A stretch of DNA of 64,000 nucleotides. It comes from Hydrogenimonas sp. (lineage in GTDB: Bacteria; Campylobacterota; Campylobacteria; Campylobacterales; Hydrogenimonadaceae). Position 1 is the first letter of the stretch. Each line of letters starts with the position of its first letter. The position numbers and the translations under genes are program-made. Below the pieces are notes generated by a model. It saw nothing but the letters and a program-made list of their open reading frames with translations. It had not been told where the DNA came from and searched no databases. Location of the stretch: positions 1,564,001 to 1,628,000 of the forward strand of contig AP019005.1 in NCBI GenBank assembly GCA_003945285.1, in the 5' to 3' direction. Shown in pieces: positions 1 to 8,330 of the stretch.

Positions 1-99
1 TAAGCTCCTCTTTTTGCAAAGTTTTCGCCCTATTATAGCGTCAATGGAGTATAATTTCGGTAAATTCATACCTGCCGGTCGGCAAAAAAGGTTTTTGCG

Positions 100-747
100 A
101 TGAAGATGGCCACCAAAAAAGAGATAGAAGAGATAAGAAGAAGGTTTCTGGAGCACTACCCTGACTCGACGACGGAGCTGCACTACAAAAACCTCTACGA
201 ACTGCTTGTGGCGGTAATGCTCTCGGCACAGTGTACGGATAAACGTGTAAATATGATAACACCGGGGCTCTTCAAGAAGTTTCCGGACATTCCCTCACTG
301 GCGAATGCCGACCTCGATGAAGTGAGGGAGATCATAAAGAGCTGCTCCTTTTTCAACAACAAAGCCAAAAATCTTATAAAGATGGCGCAGATGGTGATGG
401 AGAGATACGAAGGTGAAATTCCCCTTGACGAGAAGGAGCTGGTAAAGCTGCCCGGCGTAGGTCAAAAGACCGCCAATGTCGTCATGATAGAGTTCACAAA
501 AGCTAATCTGATGGCGGTAGATACCCATGTTTTCAGAGTTGCCCACAGACTGGGACTGAGTGACGCAAAAACCGCAAAAGAGACAGAGAAGGATCTAGAA
601 AGAAAGTTCAAAACCGATCTGCACCGCCTCCACCAGGCGATGGTGCTCTTCGGACGCTACATATGCACGGCGAAAAACCCCAAATGCGATACAGAGTGTT
701 TTCTTACAGACCTATGCAAAAGCAGAGATAGTTTCAAAGCGAGGTAG
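100..747 (+). CDS. nth: Endonuclease III, DNA glycosylase/AP lyase
   Basis: Base-excision repair enzyme that removes oxidised pyrimidines and cuts at the abasic site. The 215 residues match the usual family length. The helix-hairpin-helix carries the catalytic lysine (LPGVGQKTA, about K123), followed by the catalytic aspartate in VDTHVFRV (about D141). Four C-terminal cysteines (about C189, C196, C200, C206) form a 4Fe-4S site. Their spacing is C-x6-C-x3-C-x5-C, one residue longer in the middle than the C-x6-C-x2-C-x5-C I know from E. coli. The ATG at 100 has AAGG at 88-91, and a TATAAT box lies at 50-55. The gene stands alone on the plus strand and faces a minus-strand gene. Confidence 0.95.
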   Translation: MKMATKKEIEEIRRRFLEHYPDSTTELHYKNLYELLVAVMLSAQCTDKRVNMITPGLFKKFPDIPSLANADLDEVREIIKSCSFFNNKAKNLIKMAQMVMERYEGEIPLDEKELVKLPGVGQKTANVVMIEFTKANLMAVDTHVFRVAHRLGLSDAKTAKETEKDLERKFKTDLHRLHQAMVLFGRYICTAKNPKCDTECFLTDLCKSRDSFKAR

Positions 748-748
748 C

Positions 749-768
749 AAAGGGCCACACGGCCCTTT
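749..768. terminator. Hairpin between convergent genes nth and host-attachment protein
   Basis: Perfect 8-bp stem AAAGGGCC/GGCCCTTT with an ACAC loop, just after the nth stop codon. There is no long T tract, so it is either a weak bidirectional terminator or a 3'-end stabiliser. Confidence 0.55.
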
Positions 769-805
769 CAGAAGCGGATGTTGCGACGTTTGCGCAACAG
801 CGGTT

Positions 806-1294
806 TTAAGAGAGTTTTTTCTTGAAAAGATCCACCAGATCTTTTTTGTTCTCTTTCGTCAAATCCTTGCGGAGCCCTACAAAGAGCTTCTCCATCCACG
901 AAGGCGATACCTTCTGAACGACCCTGTCGTAGATCGTCTCCGGAAGTGCGAGGAACCATTTAGGAGGGTTGTTCGCTCCAAGCGCCTCTTCTATATCTTT
1001 AGCGATCACACCGATGACATCCGCCTCCACCCTCTTTTCAAGTTCATGACGCTGCCCGACACTCCCTTGCGTAAACTCGCCTCTGCCCTGGCTGCCTCCC
1101 TTGAACTGTCCCGCTTCATCCGTCACTATATCCTGAATCTTCCAGTGGGAGACTACATAATCTTTCGCATCTATGAGGTCGAGCTTGACATTGTTGGGCT
1201 TGAGACCCGCCTCCGCTTCCAGGTCGCGTGGCTCCGCCCTGTATATCTTCATCTCTCCCAAATTGCTCACTATAACTATATCTCCGACTCTCAT
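806..1294 (-). CDS. Host-attachment-family protein (PF10116-like)
   Basis: 162 residues that resemble the 'host attachment protein' family. The family name comes from early work on plant-associated bacteria and its biochemical role is not settled. The start MRVGDIVIVSNLGEMKIYRAEP with a beta-rich opening, the acidic and glycine-rich middle and the helical C-terminus fit the family. There is no signal peptide or membrane segment, so it is probably cytoplasmic. The start is preceded by TAAGGAGAG. The gene is monocistronic, with its own TATAAT box and a long hairpin in the leader. The family call is from memory of sequence style. Confidence 0.6.
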   Translation of the reverse strand: MRVGDIVIVSNLGEMKIYRAEPRDLEAEAGLKPNNVKLDLIDAKDYVVSHWKIQDIVTDEAGQFKGGSQGRGEFTQGSVGQRHELEKRVEADVIGVIAKDIEEALGANNPPKWFLALPETIYDRVVQKVSPSWMEKLFVGLRKDLTKENKKDLVDLFKKKLS

Positions 1295-1320
1295 CTATCT
1301 CTCCTTACTGTTTTTTACTT

Positions 1321-1385
1321 ACCGATGGTGCGTATAGGGCGGCCGAAGCCCTCTATCGGTTGCTTAATGGGTACCTCCCATTATA
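1321..1385 (-). promoter_or_regulatory. Promoter -10 and hairpin leader of the host-attachment gene
   Basis: On the minus strand TATAAT occupies 1385-1380. The transcribed leader then holds a two-stage hairpin at 1358-1321: the outer stem CCGAT/ATCGG encloses an inner stem AGGGC/GCCCT. It ends about 26 nt before the start codon, where it could affect message stability or translation. Confidence 0.45.
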
Positions 1386-1396
1386 ACAACAGAAGA

Positions 1397-2692
1397 TTAA
1401 ACTGTCGATAAATCTTTTATCAGCATCTCCACTACACGGACAACGGTCTCTACGCTCCCCAGTTCCACTCTTTCACGTTCTGAGTGGGGGTCGAGAATCG
1501 TGGGTCCTACGGAGGCTATCTGCAGCCCTTCGAAGCGCTCGGCGAAAAGGGCACACTCGAGACCGGCATGGATTGCAGCGTATGATGCCTCCGGCTCCGC
1601 CTTTTTGTATATCTCCAATACCTTTTTCGAAAAGTCGTTCACTTCGGGGCTCCATGCCGGATATTTGCCCTCCGTCGTACACTCGAAGCCGAGCGCCTGC
1701 CAGCCGGCACAGCTCTGGGCAACCAGGCGTTCCAGGTCACGGTTCGACATGGCGCGTGCCGAAAGGACGATCTCTACCTCATCTTCGGTGATATCGACTC
1801 CGGCGAGGTTTATGCTGCTTTGCGGAAGCTCAAGATCGCTGTTCCACCCTCTTACACCGTGTGCGAAACCGAAAAGCGCCGCGGCCAGATTGCGGCCTTC
1901 GCGCAGGAGAGGGACACCGAGGGTATCCGCTCCGGAGATCCTTACATTTCGGTTCGACACGAGCGGCACGTGCCCCTCCGGCATCCAGACTTCGGCTTCG
2001 GCATATGCGGGTATCGCGTTTATCCTCTCACCCCCCTTCACGGAAGCCACCTGCATCGCGCTGTTCTCTACGATGACGGAACAGAGCTCCGTTACGGCAT
2101 TAGGTATATTTTCGGCTATATTGACGCCGGAGTGCCCCCCGGGAGCCTCTGCTGCAAGTATATATCTCTTTCCGGCGGTTTCGGGAGTGAAGCGTCCGAT
2201 CCTTTTTCTTACATATATATCTTCACCGCCGGCACAACCTATATAGACTTTTCCGAGCTCCTCGCTGTCCAGGTTGAGAAGGTAGGGTGTCTCTATCTCC
2301 AACTCCAGCTCCGCGGCACCCACAAGGCCGATCTCTTCATCGTTTGTAAACAGAAAATCAGCTTTGGCCCTTTTTTGCATAAGCCATATCATGATCGCCA
2401 CACCTATTCCGTTGTCGGCACCCAGAGAGCTCTCTTTCGCGCTCATCCATCCCTCTTGCACAACGACTTCTATATCCGGAGCGCGTCCTATGCAGACCAT
2501 ATCGTAGTGGGACTGGAGTGTGACCCTGGATCCTGAGCCGTATGCCATCACATTTCCTGCTGCATCACTTTTCACCGAGTATCCGCACTCTTTCGCAACT
2601 TTTTTTATATACTCTTTCAACACGGAGGTCTCACCGCTGCAGTGCGGCAGTTCCGTAATCTTTTTAAAGATTTTCTCTATTTCCGCTATCAA
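1397..2692 (-). CDS. pepD: Aminoacyl-histidine dipeptidase (M20 family, PepD)
   Basis: Zinc dipeptidase that cleaves Xaa-His and related dipeptides in the cytoplasm. At 431 residues it is slightly shorter than the E. coli enzyme (about 485). The M20 metal ligands are visible: the H-x-D pair in LQSHYDMV (about H62, D64), the bridging aspartate in LGADNGIG (about D93), the glutamate pair in TNDEEIGL (about E119/E120), the aspartate in LLNLDSEE, and a C-terminal histidine in ILDPHSERE. The lid and dimerisation domain lies between the last two. The gene is transcribed away from the neighbouring chemoreceptor operon and stands alone. Confidence 0.88.
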   Translation of the reverse strand: MIAEIEKIFKKITELPHCSGETSVLKEYIKKVAKECGYSVKSDAAGNVMAYGSGSRVTLQSHYDMVCIGRAPDIEVVVQEGWMSAKESSLGADNGIGVAIMIWLMQKRAKADFLFTNDEEIGLVGAAELELEIETPYLLNLDSEELGKVYIGCAGGEDIYVRKRIGRFTPETAGKRYILAAEAPGGHSGVNIAENIPNAVTELCSVIVENSAMQVASVKGGERINAIPAYAEAEVWMPEGHVPLVSNRNVRISGADTLGVPLLREGRNLAAALFGFAHGVRGWNSDLELPQSSINLAGVDITEDEVEIVLSARAMSNRDLERLVAQSCAGWQALGFECTTEGKYPAWSPEVNDFSKKVLEIYKKAEPEASYAAIHAGLECALFAERFEGLQIASVGPTILDPHSERERVELGSVETVVRVVEMLIKDLSTV

Positions 2693-2740
2693 ACTCTTCT
2701 CCTTTCTGCCGATATAGAATTGGAAATCGTCGACTATGCT

Positions 2741-2757
2741 TCTCCGAAATGGAGAAA
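2741..2757. promoter_or_regulatory. Small hairpin in the pepD/lipoprotein divergent spacer
   Basis: TTCTCC/GGAGAA stem with a GAAAT loop in the 94-bp gap between divergent genes. It could be an operator or part of the leader of the plus-strand operon. Confidence 0.3.
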
Positions 2758-2769
2758 ATTAAGGTCAAC

Positions 2770-2790
2770 ATGTGTAAAGTAACAGTATGA
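2770..2790 (+). CDS. Putative six-codon leader peptide (MCKVTV) coupled to the lipoprotein
   Basis: ATG TGT AAA GTA ACA GTA TGA, with AAGG at 2761-2764 at good spacing. Its stop overlaps the downstream ATG as ATGA. The downstream gene has no ribosome-binding site of its own, so translation may be handed on. This is an inference from layout only. Confidence 0.35.
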   Translation: MCKVTV

Positions 2791-2984
2791 AATATTTTCT
2801 GATTCTACCGATACTGCTTACAATACAAGGGTGTGTCTACTTCAACGAAGAGGGCATTTCGACAAAACGGTACAGAGATTGTATCGAATATTACGACATC
2901 CAGGGGAAATACCGCTGTGAATGCGATGAAAATCTCATCGATTACGATCAGATGGATGATAAACTGCTGAAAGGAGATAAATGA
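2787..2984 (+). CDS. Small lipoprotein upstream of the chemoreceptor
   Basis: 65 residues. A short hydrophobic signal ends in the lipobox LTIQGC (about C16), so it should be lipidated and anchored on the periplasmic side of a membrane. The mature part is charged and includes a C-E-C motif, which I cannot assign to a family. Its ATG has no obvious Shine-Dalgarno sequence but overlaps the stop of a tiny upstream frame. Its own stop overlaps the chemoreceptor start (ATGA at 2981-2984), implying translational coupling and perhaps a shared role in sensing. Confidence 0.7.
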   Translation: MKYFLILPILLTIQGCVYFNEEGISTKRYRDCIEYYDIQGKYRCECDENLIDYDQMDDKLLKGDK

Positions 2985-4960
2985 ACCCGCTATCACGTCT
3001 CACCATAAAGGGGAAGATGCTGCTTCTTATCGTTCTTCCTACAATAGCCCTCTTTTACTATACGGGAACCGATCTGAAAGAGCACTTCGAATTCAAAGAG
3101 AAGGTAGAGAAGGTAAAACAGCTGGTCAAACTCAGCGAAAGTCTCAGCCGCCTGGTGCATGAGACCCAGAAAGAGAGAGGTGCCAGTGCAGGTTATGTAG
3201 CAAGTCACGGTACAAAATTTACCGAAAAACTTCCCAAGCAGCGCAAACTCACCGATATGAAACTGAAAGAGTACAGGCAGATACTCTCCAAAATTGACTT
3301 CAGCGAATTTCCTCCGGATCTGAAGCGGGAAACGGATATTTTAAACTCAGAGCTGGACAAGCTCCCTACGGTTAGAGAACAGATAACAGAACTGAAGCTC
3401 CCTTTGAAAGATGTCGTGGCATATTTTACGAATATGAATGCGAAGATGCTAAACATCATCGCAACCTCTTCGAAGCTCTCTCCCGAAGAGCGAATAACGA
3501 AAGATCTGGTCGCCTACACATCTTTCCTGAAGTCTAAAGAGAGGGCGGGTGTAGAGAGAGCGGTTCTGAGCGGAGCATTTGCGGAGGATCACTTCTCACC
3601 GGGTATGTACAGAAAGCTTATAGTGCTGATAGCGGAGCAGAACGCATACCTGGATGACTTCCTCTCTTTCGCTCCCGACAATATGGTGGCTTACTACAAC
3701 AAGGCCATTGAGGACGAGTCGTTCGATCTAGTCAGAAAGATGCGTGAAATAGCCATTTCCCACCAGGAGGGCAGTTTCAACGTAGATGCCGAATACTGGT
3801 TCGACACGATTACACGCAAAATCAATGTCCTCAAAAAGATCGACGACGAAATAGCCTCCCAGATAAACAGAGATCTCGACAGCTTCCACGATACCGCGAT
3901 CATAGAGGCGATTATAGGGGGATTGGTGATCCTGCTGATGTTCATAATAGCCGGTCTTTCGGTAAAAGACCTCCAGATGCGCCTCAATTCGCTCAACGGT
4001 CTCATAACGAATATAGCCTCTTCCAAAGATCTCACCACCGAAGTCAGAATATATGAACACGACGAGTTCGGAAGCATAAGGGAAGCCTTAAGAGAGTTTT
4101 TGAAATCCCTGCACGACTTCGCCTCCCATGCACAGAAGAGTGCGAACGAGAACAGGAGAACGACTACCCTTTTGGACGAGACTTTCAAAGATATCAGGAA
4201 AAATATCGAAGAGGAGTCAGCCATAGTGGAGTCGGGGGCCGACGAAGCTTCACGGCTGAAAGAGAAGCTGGTAGCCAGTACTAGAGAGGCGGCGGCTACG
4301 AAAGAGAATATGAGTCACGCCAACAGGAGTCTTGGCGATGCGATCGGTCTCATCGAAGGGACTATACGTCAGATAGAGAGCAATGCGGTTGTAGAGCATG
4401 AACTTGCGGAGAGGCTCAAACAGCTTAGCCAGGATGCGGAGCAGGTGAAAGAGGTTCTTACAGTCATAAGCGACATAGCAGATCAGACCAACCTTCTCGC
4501 TCTCAACGCCGCCATAGAGGCGGCCCGTGCGGGTGAGCACGGAAGAGGATTCGCGGTGGTGGCCGACGAAGTTAGGAAGCTTGCCGAAAGGACGCAAAAG
4601 AGCCTTGCGGACATAAATGCGACCATAAACATCATCGTCCAGGCGATCATGGACAGCAGCGGTGAGATGAACAGAAACATAGAAAACGTCAACCGTCTAA
4701 CCGAAGAGGCTTCACAGGTGCAGAGCGAGATAGGTGAAGTCTCCTCCAAGATGACGGAAGCTGTAGGGAGCGTCGAAAGGACCGCAAACGCGGTTGAAGA
4801 GGCGGCAACCATAATGGAAGCCTTTATAGAGAAGATGTACGAGATAAAGCGGCTCTCGGAAATCAACAGGACCGGCATAGAGAAGAGTGACGAGAGCGTA
4901 AAACGCATCGGCGACCTGGCCGACGAGGTACTTCGGCAGATCAGCCAGTTCAAGGTATAG
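2981..4960 (+). CDS. Methyl-accepting chemotaxis protein with NIT (nitrate/nitrite) sensor domain
   Basis: 659 residues. TM1 lies at about 11-28. A large periplasmic helical domain at about 40-305 contains the NIT-type motif [16 protein letters not shown]2 is at about 306-328, followed by HAMP and then a cytoplasmic methyl-accepting coiled coil. The conserved hairpin tip starts near residue 501 ([19 protein letters not shown]). The NIT domain (PF08376) is associated with nitrate and nitrite sensing, so taxis to N-oxides is plausible but the ligand is inferred. There is no C-terminal CheR-binding pentapeptide. It is translationally coupled to the upstream lipoprotein, an unusual partner. Confidence 0.88.
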   Translation: MNPLSRLTIKGKMLLLIVLPTIALFYYTGTDLKEHFEFKEKVEKVKQLVKLSESLSRLVHETQKERGASAGYVASHGTKFTEKLPKQRKLTDMKLKEYRQILSKIDFSEFPPDLKRETDILNSELDKLPTVREQITELKLPLKDVVAYFTNMNAKMLNIIATSSKLSPEERITKDLVAYTSFLKSKERAGVERAVLSGAFAEDHFSPGMYRKLIVLIAEQNAYLDDFLSFAPDNMVAYYNKAIEDESFDLVRKMREIAISHQEGSFNVDAEYWFDTITRKINVLKKIDDEIASQINRDLDSFHDTAIIEAIIGGLVILLMFIIAGLSVKDLQMRLNSLNGLITNIASSKDLTTEVRIYEHDEFGSIREALREFLKSLHDFASHAQKSANENRRTTTLLDETFKDIRKNIEEESAIVESGADEASRLKEKLVASTREAAATKENMSHANRSLGDAIGLIEGTIRQIESNAVVEHELAERLKQLSQDAEQVKEVLTVISDIADQTNLLALNAAIEAARAGEHGRGFAVVADEVRKLAERTQKSLADINATINIIVQAIMDSSGEMNRNIENVNRLTEEASQVQSEIGEVSSKMTEAVGSVERTANAVEEAATIMEAFIEKMYEIKRLSEINRTGIEKSDESVKRIGDLADEVLRQISQFKV

Positions 4961-4972
4961 GGCAACTCAAAA

Positions 4973-4991
4973 AGCCGGCATACCGCCGGCT
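4973..4991 (-). terminator. Rho-independent terminator of the DUF255 gene
   Basis: AGCCGGC/GCCGGCT stem with a 5-nt loop, followed by TTTTT when read on the minus strand. It sits immediately after the DUF255 stop and can also slow transcription leaving the chemoreceptor gene. Confidence 0.75.
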
Positions 4992-6995
4992 CTATCTCTT
5001 CTCTACAGCCTCTATGACCCTCTCCATATCTTTCGAGTAGGCGAAACAGCTTTTGGAGTCGCACGCCTGCCAGCTATTCGAATCAACCGCCTCTATCAGA
5101 AGGAACGGGTAGTCGATCTTCTCTATTCTATCCCTGTTTCGCAGCAGATTCTCTTTCGAGCTCTTCAACACCGCCACACCCTTTTCGAGCCGAAGGTATG
5201 CGACAAACGCTTCGGGGTAGGCATCCGGAGAGACGTTAAGAAGTGCGCCGAAACTCTCCAGGCTCTTTTCGGCCAATCTCTCATCTTCGAAGGAGCTCTC
5301 CAGCACGGCTAGTGAAATGAGCGAATTTATCATGACCGAAAGGGGCGACCTGTAGTAGCTGTCCCCTATATCGGCGTAGCTTTTGAAATCTTCGCCTCCA
5401 AGCAGCCATCTGCCATCTTTGTAGAACCTCTTTTCAGCCTCTTTTGAATATCTCAGCGCATCTTCGAGATAGCTCTTTTCCAGTGTCGTACCGTATGCAC
5501 TCAAAGCGGCATCCGTCATAAAGGCGTAATCTTCCAAAAGTCCCTCCTGCGAAGGTTTTCTGCCGTATAGCACCTGATGAAAGAGTGTACCGTCTTTTTT
5601 TTCCATCAGCTCTTTGAGGGCTTTATAGGAAGTTTGCGCCTCTTTCAAAAAGGAGTCGTCGATTTTCGAAGCGGCAAAGAGCGCTTTTATCATCATGGCG
5701 TTCCATGCGGTTATTATCTTTCTATCTATGAAGGGGTAGTTTCTGCTACTGCGCATCCTCTTTAAAACCTCTATACCGCGCCCAAACTCCTTCGGTTCCC
5801 TCTCTAAGACCCGTCGGGCGTGGGAGTATTCGGAGTCGAAGTTCCCATCTTCGGTTATATCGAGGTAGTTTAGAAACTCCTTCGCCTCGCTCTCTTTGAA
5901 GCCTGCATCCGTCAGGGCCTTCAGGGCTTCGTCGAACCTGTAGAGAAAGTACTTCCCCTCCTCACCGTCGCTGTCGGCGTCACTTGCGCTGAAGTAGACT
6001 CCTTCCGGTGTCCTGAAACGGCGGTTGATCTCTTTTACCGTCTCCTCTACCACCTCTTTGAAGCGCTCTTTGCCCGTCATACTGTAGGCTTTTACATAAA
6101 GCGGAATCAGCTCGGCATTCGTATAGAGCATCTTCTCGAAGTGGGGCATTCTCCAGCGCCTGTCGACGCAGTAGCGGAAAAAAGCACCCTCTATCTGATC
6201 GTAAAGGCCGCTCTTTTGCATCGCGTCGAGCGTCTGAAGCGCCATCATCTTCGCCCTCTCGTCGCCTGTAACTCTATAGATATCCAGAAGCATCGAAATT
6301 CTGGAACTCTCCGGAAATTTGGGCCGGTCGCCGAATCCGCCGTAGATCTTGTCGTAGTAGCCCCAGACCCTCTCTACTGCCTCCCCGGCAAGCTTTTTCG
6401 CACTCTCCACCTTCGCTTTCGGCAGCCTCTGGCTCTCTTCCGCCAGCCTCTCTATCGCCGCCGCCCTTTTGAAAAGAGTCTCCCTGTCGGTTTTGTAGAG
6501 CTTTCCGAGTGCGGGAACGACACTCTTCATCCCTTTCACTCCGTATGAGTCTTCAGGAGGTATGTATGTGGCCGCGAAAAAGGGCTTGAGATCTTCGGTG
6601 AGAAATATGGTCAAAGGCCACCCTCCCCCTCTTCTGTTGAGAATGGAGTAGATACGCTGAAAGTGCCTGTCAAGATGGGGCATCTGCTCCCTGTCCACCT
6701 TTATCGGTACGAACCAGCGGTTTATAAGCTCCGCTATCTCTTCGTTCTCGAACGACTCCTTCTCCATGACGTGGCACCAGTGGCATGTGCTGTAGCCTAT
6801 GGAGAGAAATATCGGTTTATGCTCTCTTTTCGCCTTTTCGAAAGCCTCCTCGCCCCACGGATACCAGTCGACCGGATTGTGAGCATGCTGCTGAAGATAG
6901 GGGGAGTCTTCGTCTATGAGGTGGTTGGTGTATCTATGATGCTGCCCCGCATATAGAAAAAGGGCCGTAAAGAGTGTTAGGATAAAATAGCGCAT
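4992..6995 (-). CDS. DUF255 / YyaL-family thioredoxin-like protein, exported
   Basis: 667 residues. An N-terminal signal peptide (about 1-16) is followed by the DUF255 thioredoxin-like domain with its hallmark [13 protein letters not shown] and a CHWC redox motif (about C71, C74). A long C-terminal region resembles the six-hairpin glycosidase fold of this family (human relative SPATA20). Family members have no firmly proven reaction. The signal peptide suggests periplasmic redox or sugar-related activity in this lineage. The start has a GAGG upstream. The gene is divergent from the small membrane gene at 7061, with an 8-bp inverted repeat between them. Confidence 0.85.
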   Translation of the reverse strand: MRYFILTLFTALFLYAGQHHRYTNHLIDEDSPYLQQHAHNPVDWYPWGEEAFEKAKREHKPIFLSIGYSTCHWCHVMEKESFENEEIAELINRWFVPIKVDREQMPHLDRHFQRIYSILNRRGGGWPLTIFLTEDLKPFFAATYIPPEDSYGVKGMKSVVPALGKLYKTDRETLFKRAAAIERLAEESQRLPKAKVESAKKLAGEAVERVWGYYDKIYGGFGDRPKFPESSRISMLLDIYRVTGDERAKMMALQTLDAMQKSGLYDQIEGAFFRYCVDRRWRMPHFEKMLYTNAELIPLYVKAYSMTGKERFKEVVEETVKEINRRFRTPEGVYFSASDADSDGEEGKYFLYRFDEALKALTDAGFKESEAKEFLNYLDITEDGNFDSEYSHARRVLEREPKEFGRGIEVLKRMRSSRNYPFIDRKIITAWNAMMIKALFAASKIDDSFLKEAQTSYKALKELMEKKDGTLFHQVLYGRKPSQEGLLEDYAFMTDAALSAYGTTLEKSYLEDALRYSKEAEKRFYKDGRWLLGGEDFKSYADIGDSYYRSPLSVMINSLISLAVLESSFEDERLAEKSLESFGALLNVSPDAYPEAFVAYLRLEKGVAVLKSSKENLLRNRDRIEKIDYPFLLIEAVDSNSWQACDSKSCFAYSKDMERVIEAVEKR

Positions 6996-7013
6996 TAAAA
7001 CCTCACTTTTTTT

Positions 7014-7036
7014 TAACTGATATTACGCATCAGTTA
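7014..7036. promoter_or_regulatory. Inverted repeat between divergent genes
   Basis: TAACTGAT and ATCAGTTA separated by 7 nt, centred between the two divergent start codons. It has the geometry of an operator for a dimeric regulator. Its centre (ATTACGC) also resembles the dispersed intergenic terminus motif described elsewhere in this annotation. Confidence 0.4.
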
Positions 7037-7060
7037 TTATCATATCACAAGGAGAGTATA

Positions 7061-7282
7061 GTGTGTCTGATCTTGACGATCTTGTTTTTAGTTTTATCTA
7101 TCAATTCCGCAATGAACGAAGAGTGGCCGTTTACCCTGCTCTACTCGGCTCTTTCACTCTTTTTCATTTGGCTTTTAGTCAACAATATAAAAGCTGTTCT
7201 CAAGTATAAAGGGAGATGTTCACCTGACGGATGCTCTCTTTTTGACCTTTTCAAAAGAGCCGACAAGCAGAGCGATGATTGA
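7061..7282 (+). CDS. Small two-helix membrane protein, unknown function
   Basis: 73 residues starting at GTG with GGAGAG at 7051-7056. Two hydrophobic helices (about 2-16 and 22-42) are followed by a cytoplasmic-type tail with the pattern CSPDGCSLFDLF. I do not recognise the family. Its last 63 bp overlap the end of the convergent membrane-protein gene. The ribosome-binding site and clean membrane topology support it. Confidence 0.6.
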   Translation: MCLILTILFLVLSINSAMNEEWPFTLLYSALSLFFIWLLVNNIKAVLKYKGRCSPDGCSLFDLFKRADKQSDD

Positions 7283-7804
7283 GAGTTCGGTAACAAGCAG
7301 AAGCCAGTGCAGATAGTAGACCTGTATCTGGTGCTCCGTAACCGCCCAAAAGTATACGAGAGCTTTGTAAAAGATCCAGGAGACTACCATCCCGGCAAGA
7401 TAGCCCGCCTGCTTCGCCATATCAAGCCACGATAGAATCTTTTTCCTTTTCAGAAAGAGTGTCTCGGCCCGAACCAGGTATGAGCCGAACATAAATGTGA
7501 GCTGGTAGCCCAGGTAGACCAAAAGAGCGGTAGTATAACCGTATGGCATAACCAGATACCAAAGAACGAGTACAAGCATTACAAACTCTACGAAAAGAGA
7601 TATTTTGTAGAAGATTCTAAGATTCAGTATCTTTTCGTAGTATTTCGCAACCACAAGCATTCCTACAGCCAGGGCGATACCCCCGAGAGAGAATATGGAA
7701 GGGTCCAGCGCCGCATATATCGTAAATACCGCCCCCACGGTAAGGCCGGTAAAAAAGGAGTTGACACCCTTGTAGCGGATATACCTTCGAGGCAGAATCT
7801 TCAA
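7220..7804 (-). CDS. Polytopic membrane protein, unknown function
   Basis: 194 residues with about six hydrophobic segments, starting inside FFTGLTVGAVFTIYAAL and ending in LLLVTELSIIALLVG, with basic loops between them. The start is TTG, overlapping the cobO stop as TATTGA, with GAGGGG upstream, so it is co-translated with cobO. I cannot name a family. The cobO linkage could hint at cofactor uptake or simply be operon packing. Confidence 0.65.
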   Translation of the reverse strand: MKILPRRYIRYKGVNSFFTGLTVGAVFTIYAALDPSIFSLGGIALAVGMLVVAKYYEKILNLRIFYKISLFVEFVMLVLVLWYLVMPYGYTTALLVYLGYQLTFMFGSYLVRAETLFLKRKKILSWLDMAKQAGYLAGMVVSWIFYKALVYFWAVTEHQIQVYYLHWLLLVTELSIIALLVGSFEKVKKRASVR

Positions 7805-8322
7805 TACTCAATCCCCTCTCTCGCTTCGATACCCCTGTCGTAGTAGTGTTTGATCTTTCTCATCTCCGTTACCAGATCGCACATCTGCACCATCTCTTCC
7901 GTCGCTCCGCGGCCGGTCATTACCGCCTCAACACTCTCGGGTCTGCTTTTCAAAAAATCTAGAAGCCTACTCTGCGGCAAAAGGCCGAGAGTGACGGCAA
8001 CGACCACTTCGTCCAGTACCAGCAAATCGGGCTGAAACTCTTCGAGCTCCCGCTGCATGGAGGCGAAAAGCTCCTCAACCATTCCGATCTGTTCCGGTGT
8101 TGCCCCCTCTAGAACGAAACTGCCGTCCCAGTTGCGAAGAGTCTTCAGGTTCCCGCCGCCGCACCGCTCGAGCATCTCGGTCTCACCGCTTCTTCTACCC
8201 TTCATAAACTGCACGAAAAGGACCTTCCATCCGTTTCCCATAGCTCTGAGTGTCAGGCCGACGGCAGCGGTGGTCTTTCCCTTCCCCTCACCTGTATATA
8301 GCTGCACCATCCTTCTTTTCAT
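7801..8322 (-). CDS. cobO: Cob(I)yrinic acid a,c-diamide adenosyltransferase
   Basis: 173 residues, the standard length of the CobA/CobO/BtuR type. It transfers the adenosyl group of ATP to cob(I)alamin or corrinoid precursors. The N-terminal P-loop GEGKGKTT (about 11-18) and the LVLDEV Walker-B-like segment are visible. It lies one gene upstream (plus-strand sense) of the cobalamin-dependent metH cluster, consistent with B12 metabolism here. It overlaps the next membrane-protein gene by 4 nt. Confidence 0.92.
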   Translation of the reverse strand: MKRRMVQLYTGEGKGKTTAAVGLTLRAMGNGWKVLFVQFMKGRRSGETEMLERCGGGNLKTLRNWDGSFVLEGATPEQIGMVEELFASMQRELEEFQPDLLVLDEVVVAVTLGLLPQSRLLDFLKSRPESVEAVMTGRGATEEMVQMCDLVTEMRKIKHYYDRGIEAREGIEY

Positions 8323-8330
8323 AATCGGGC

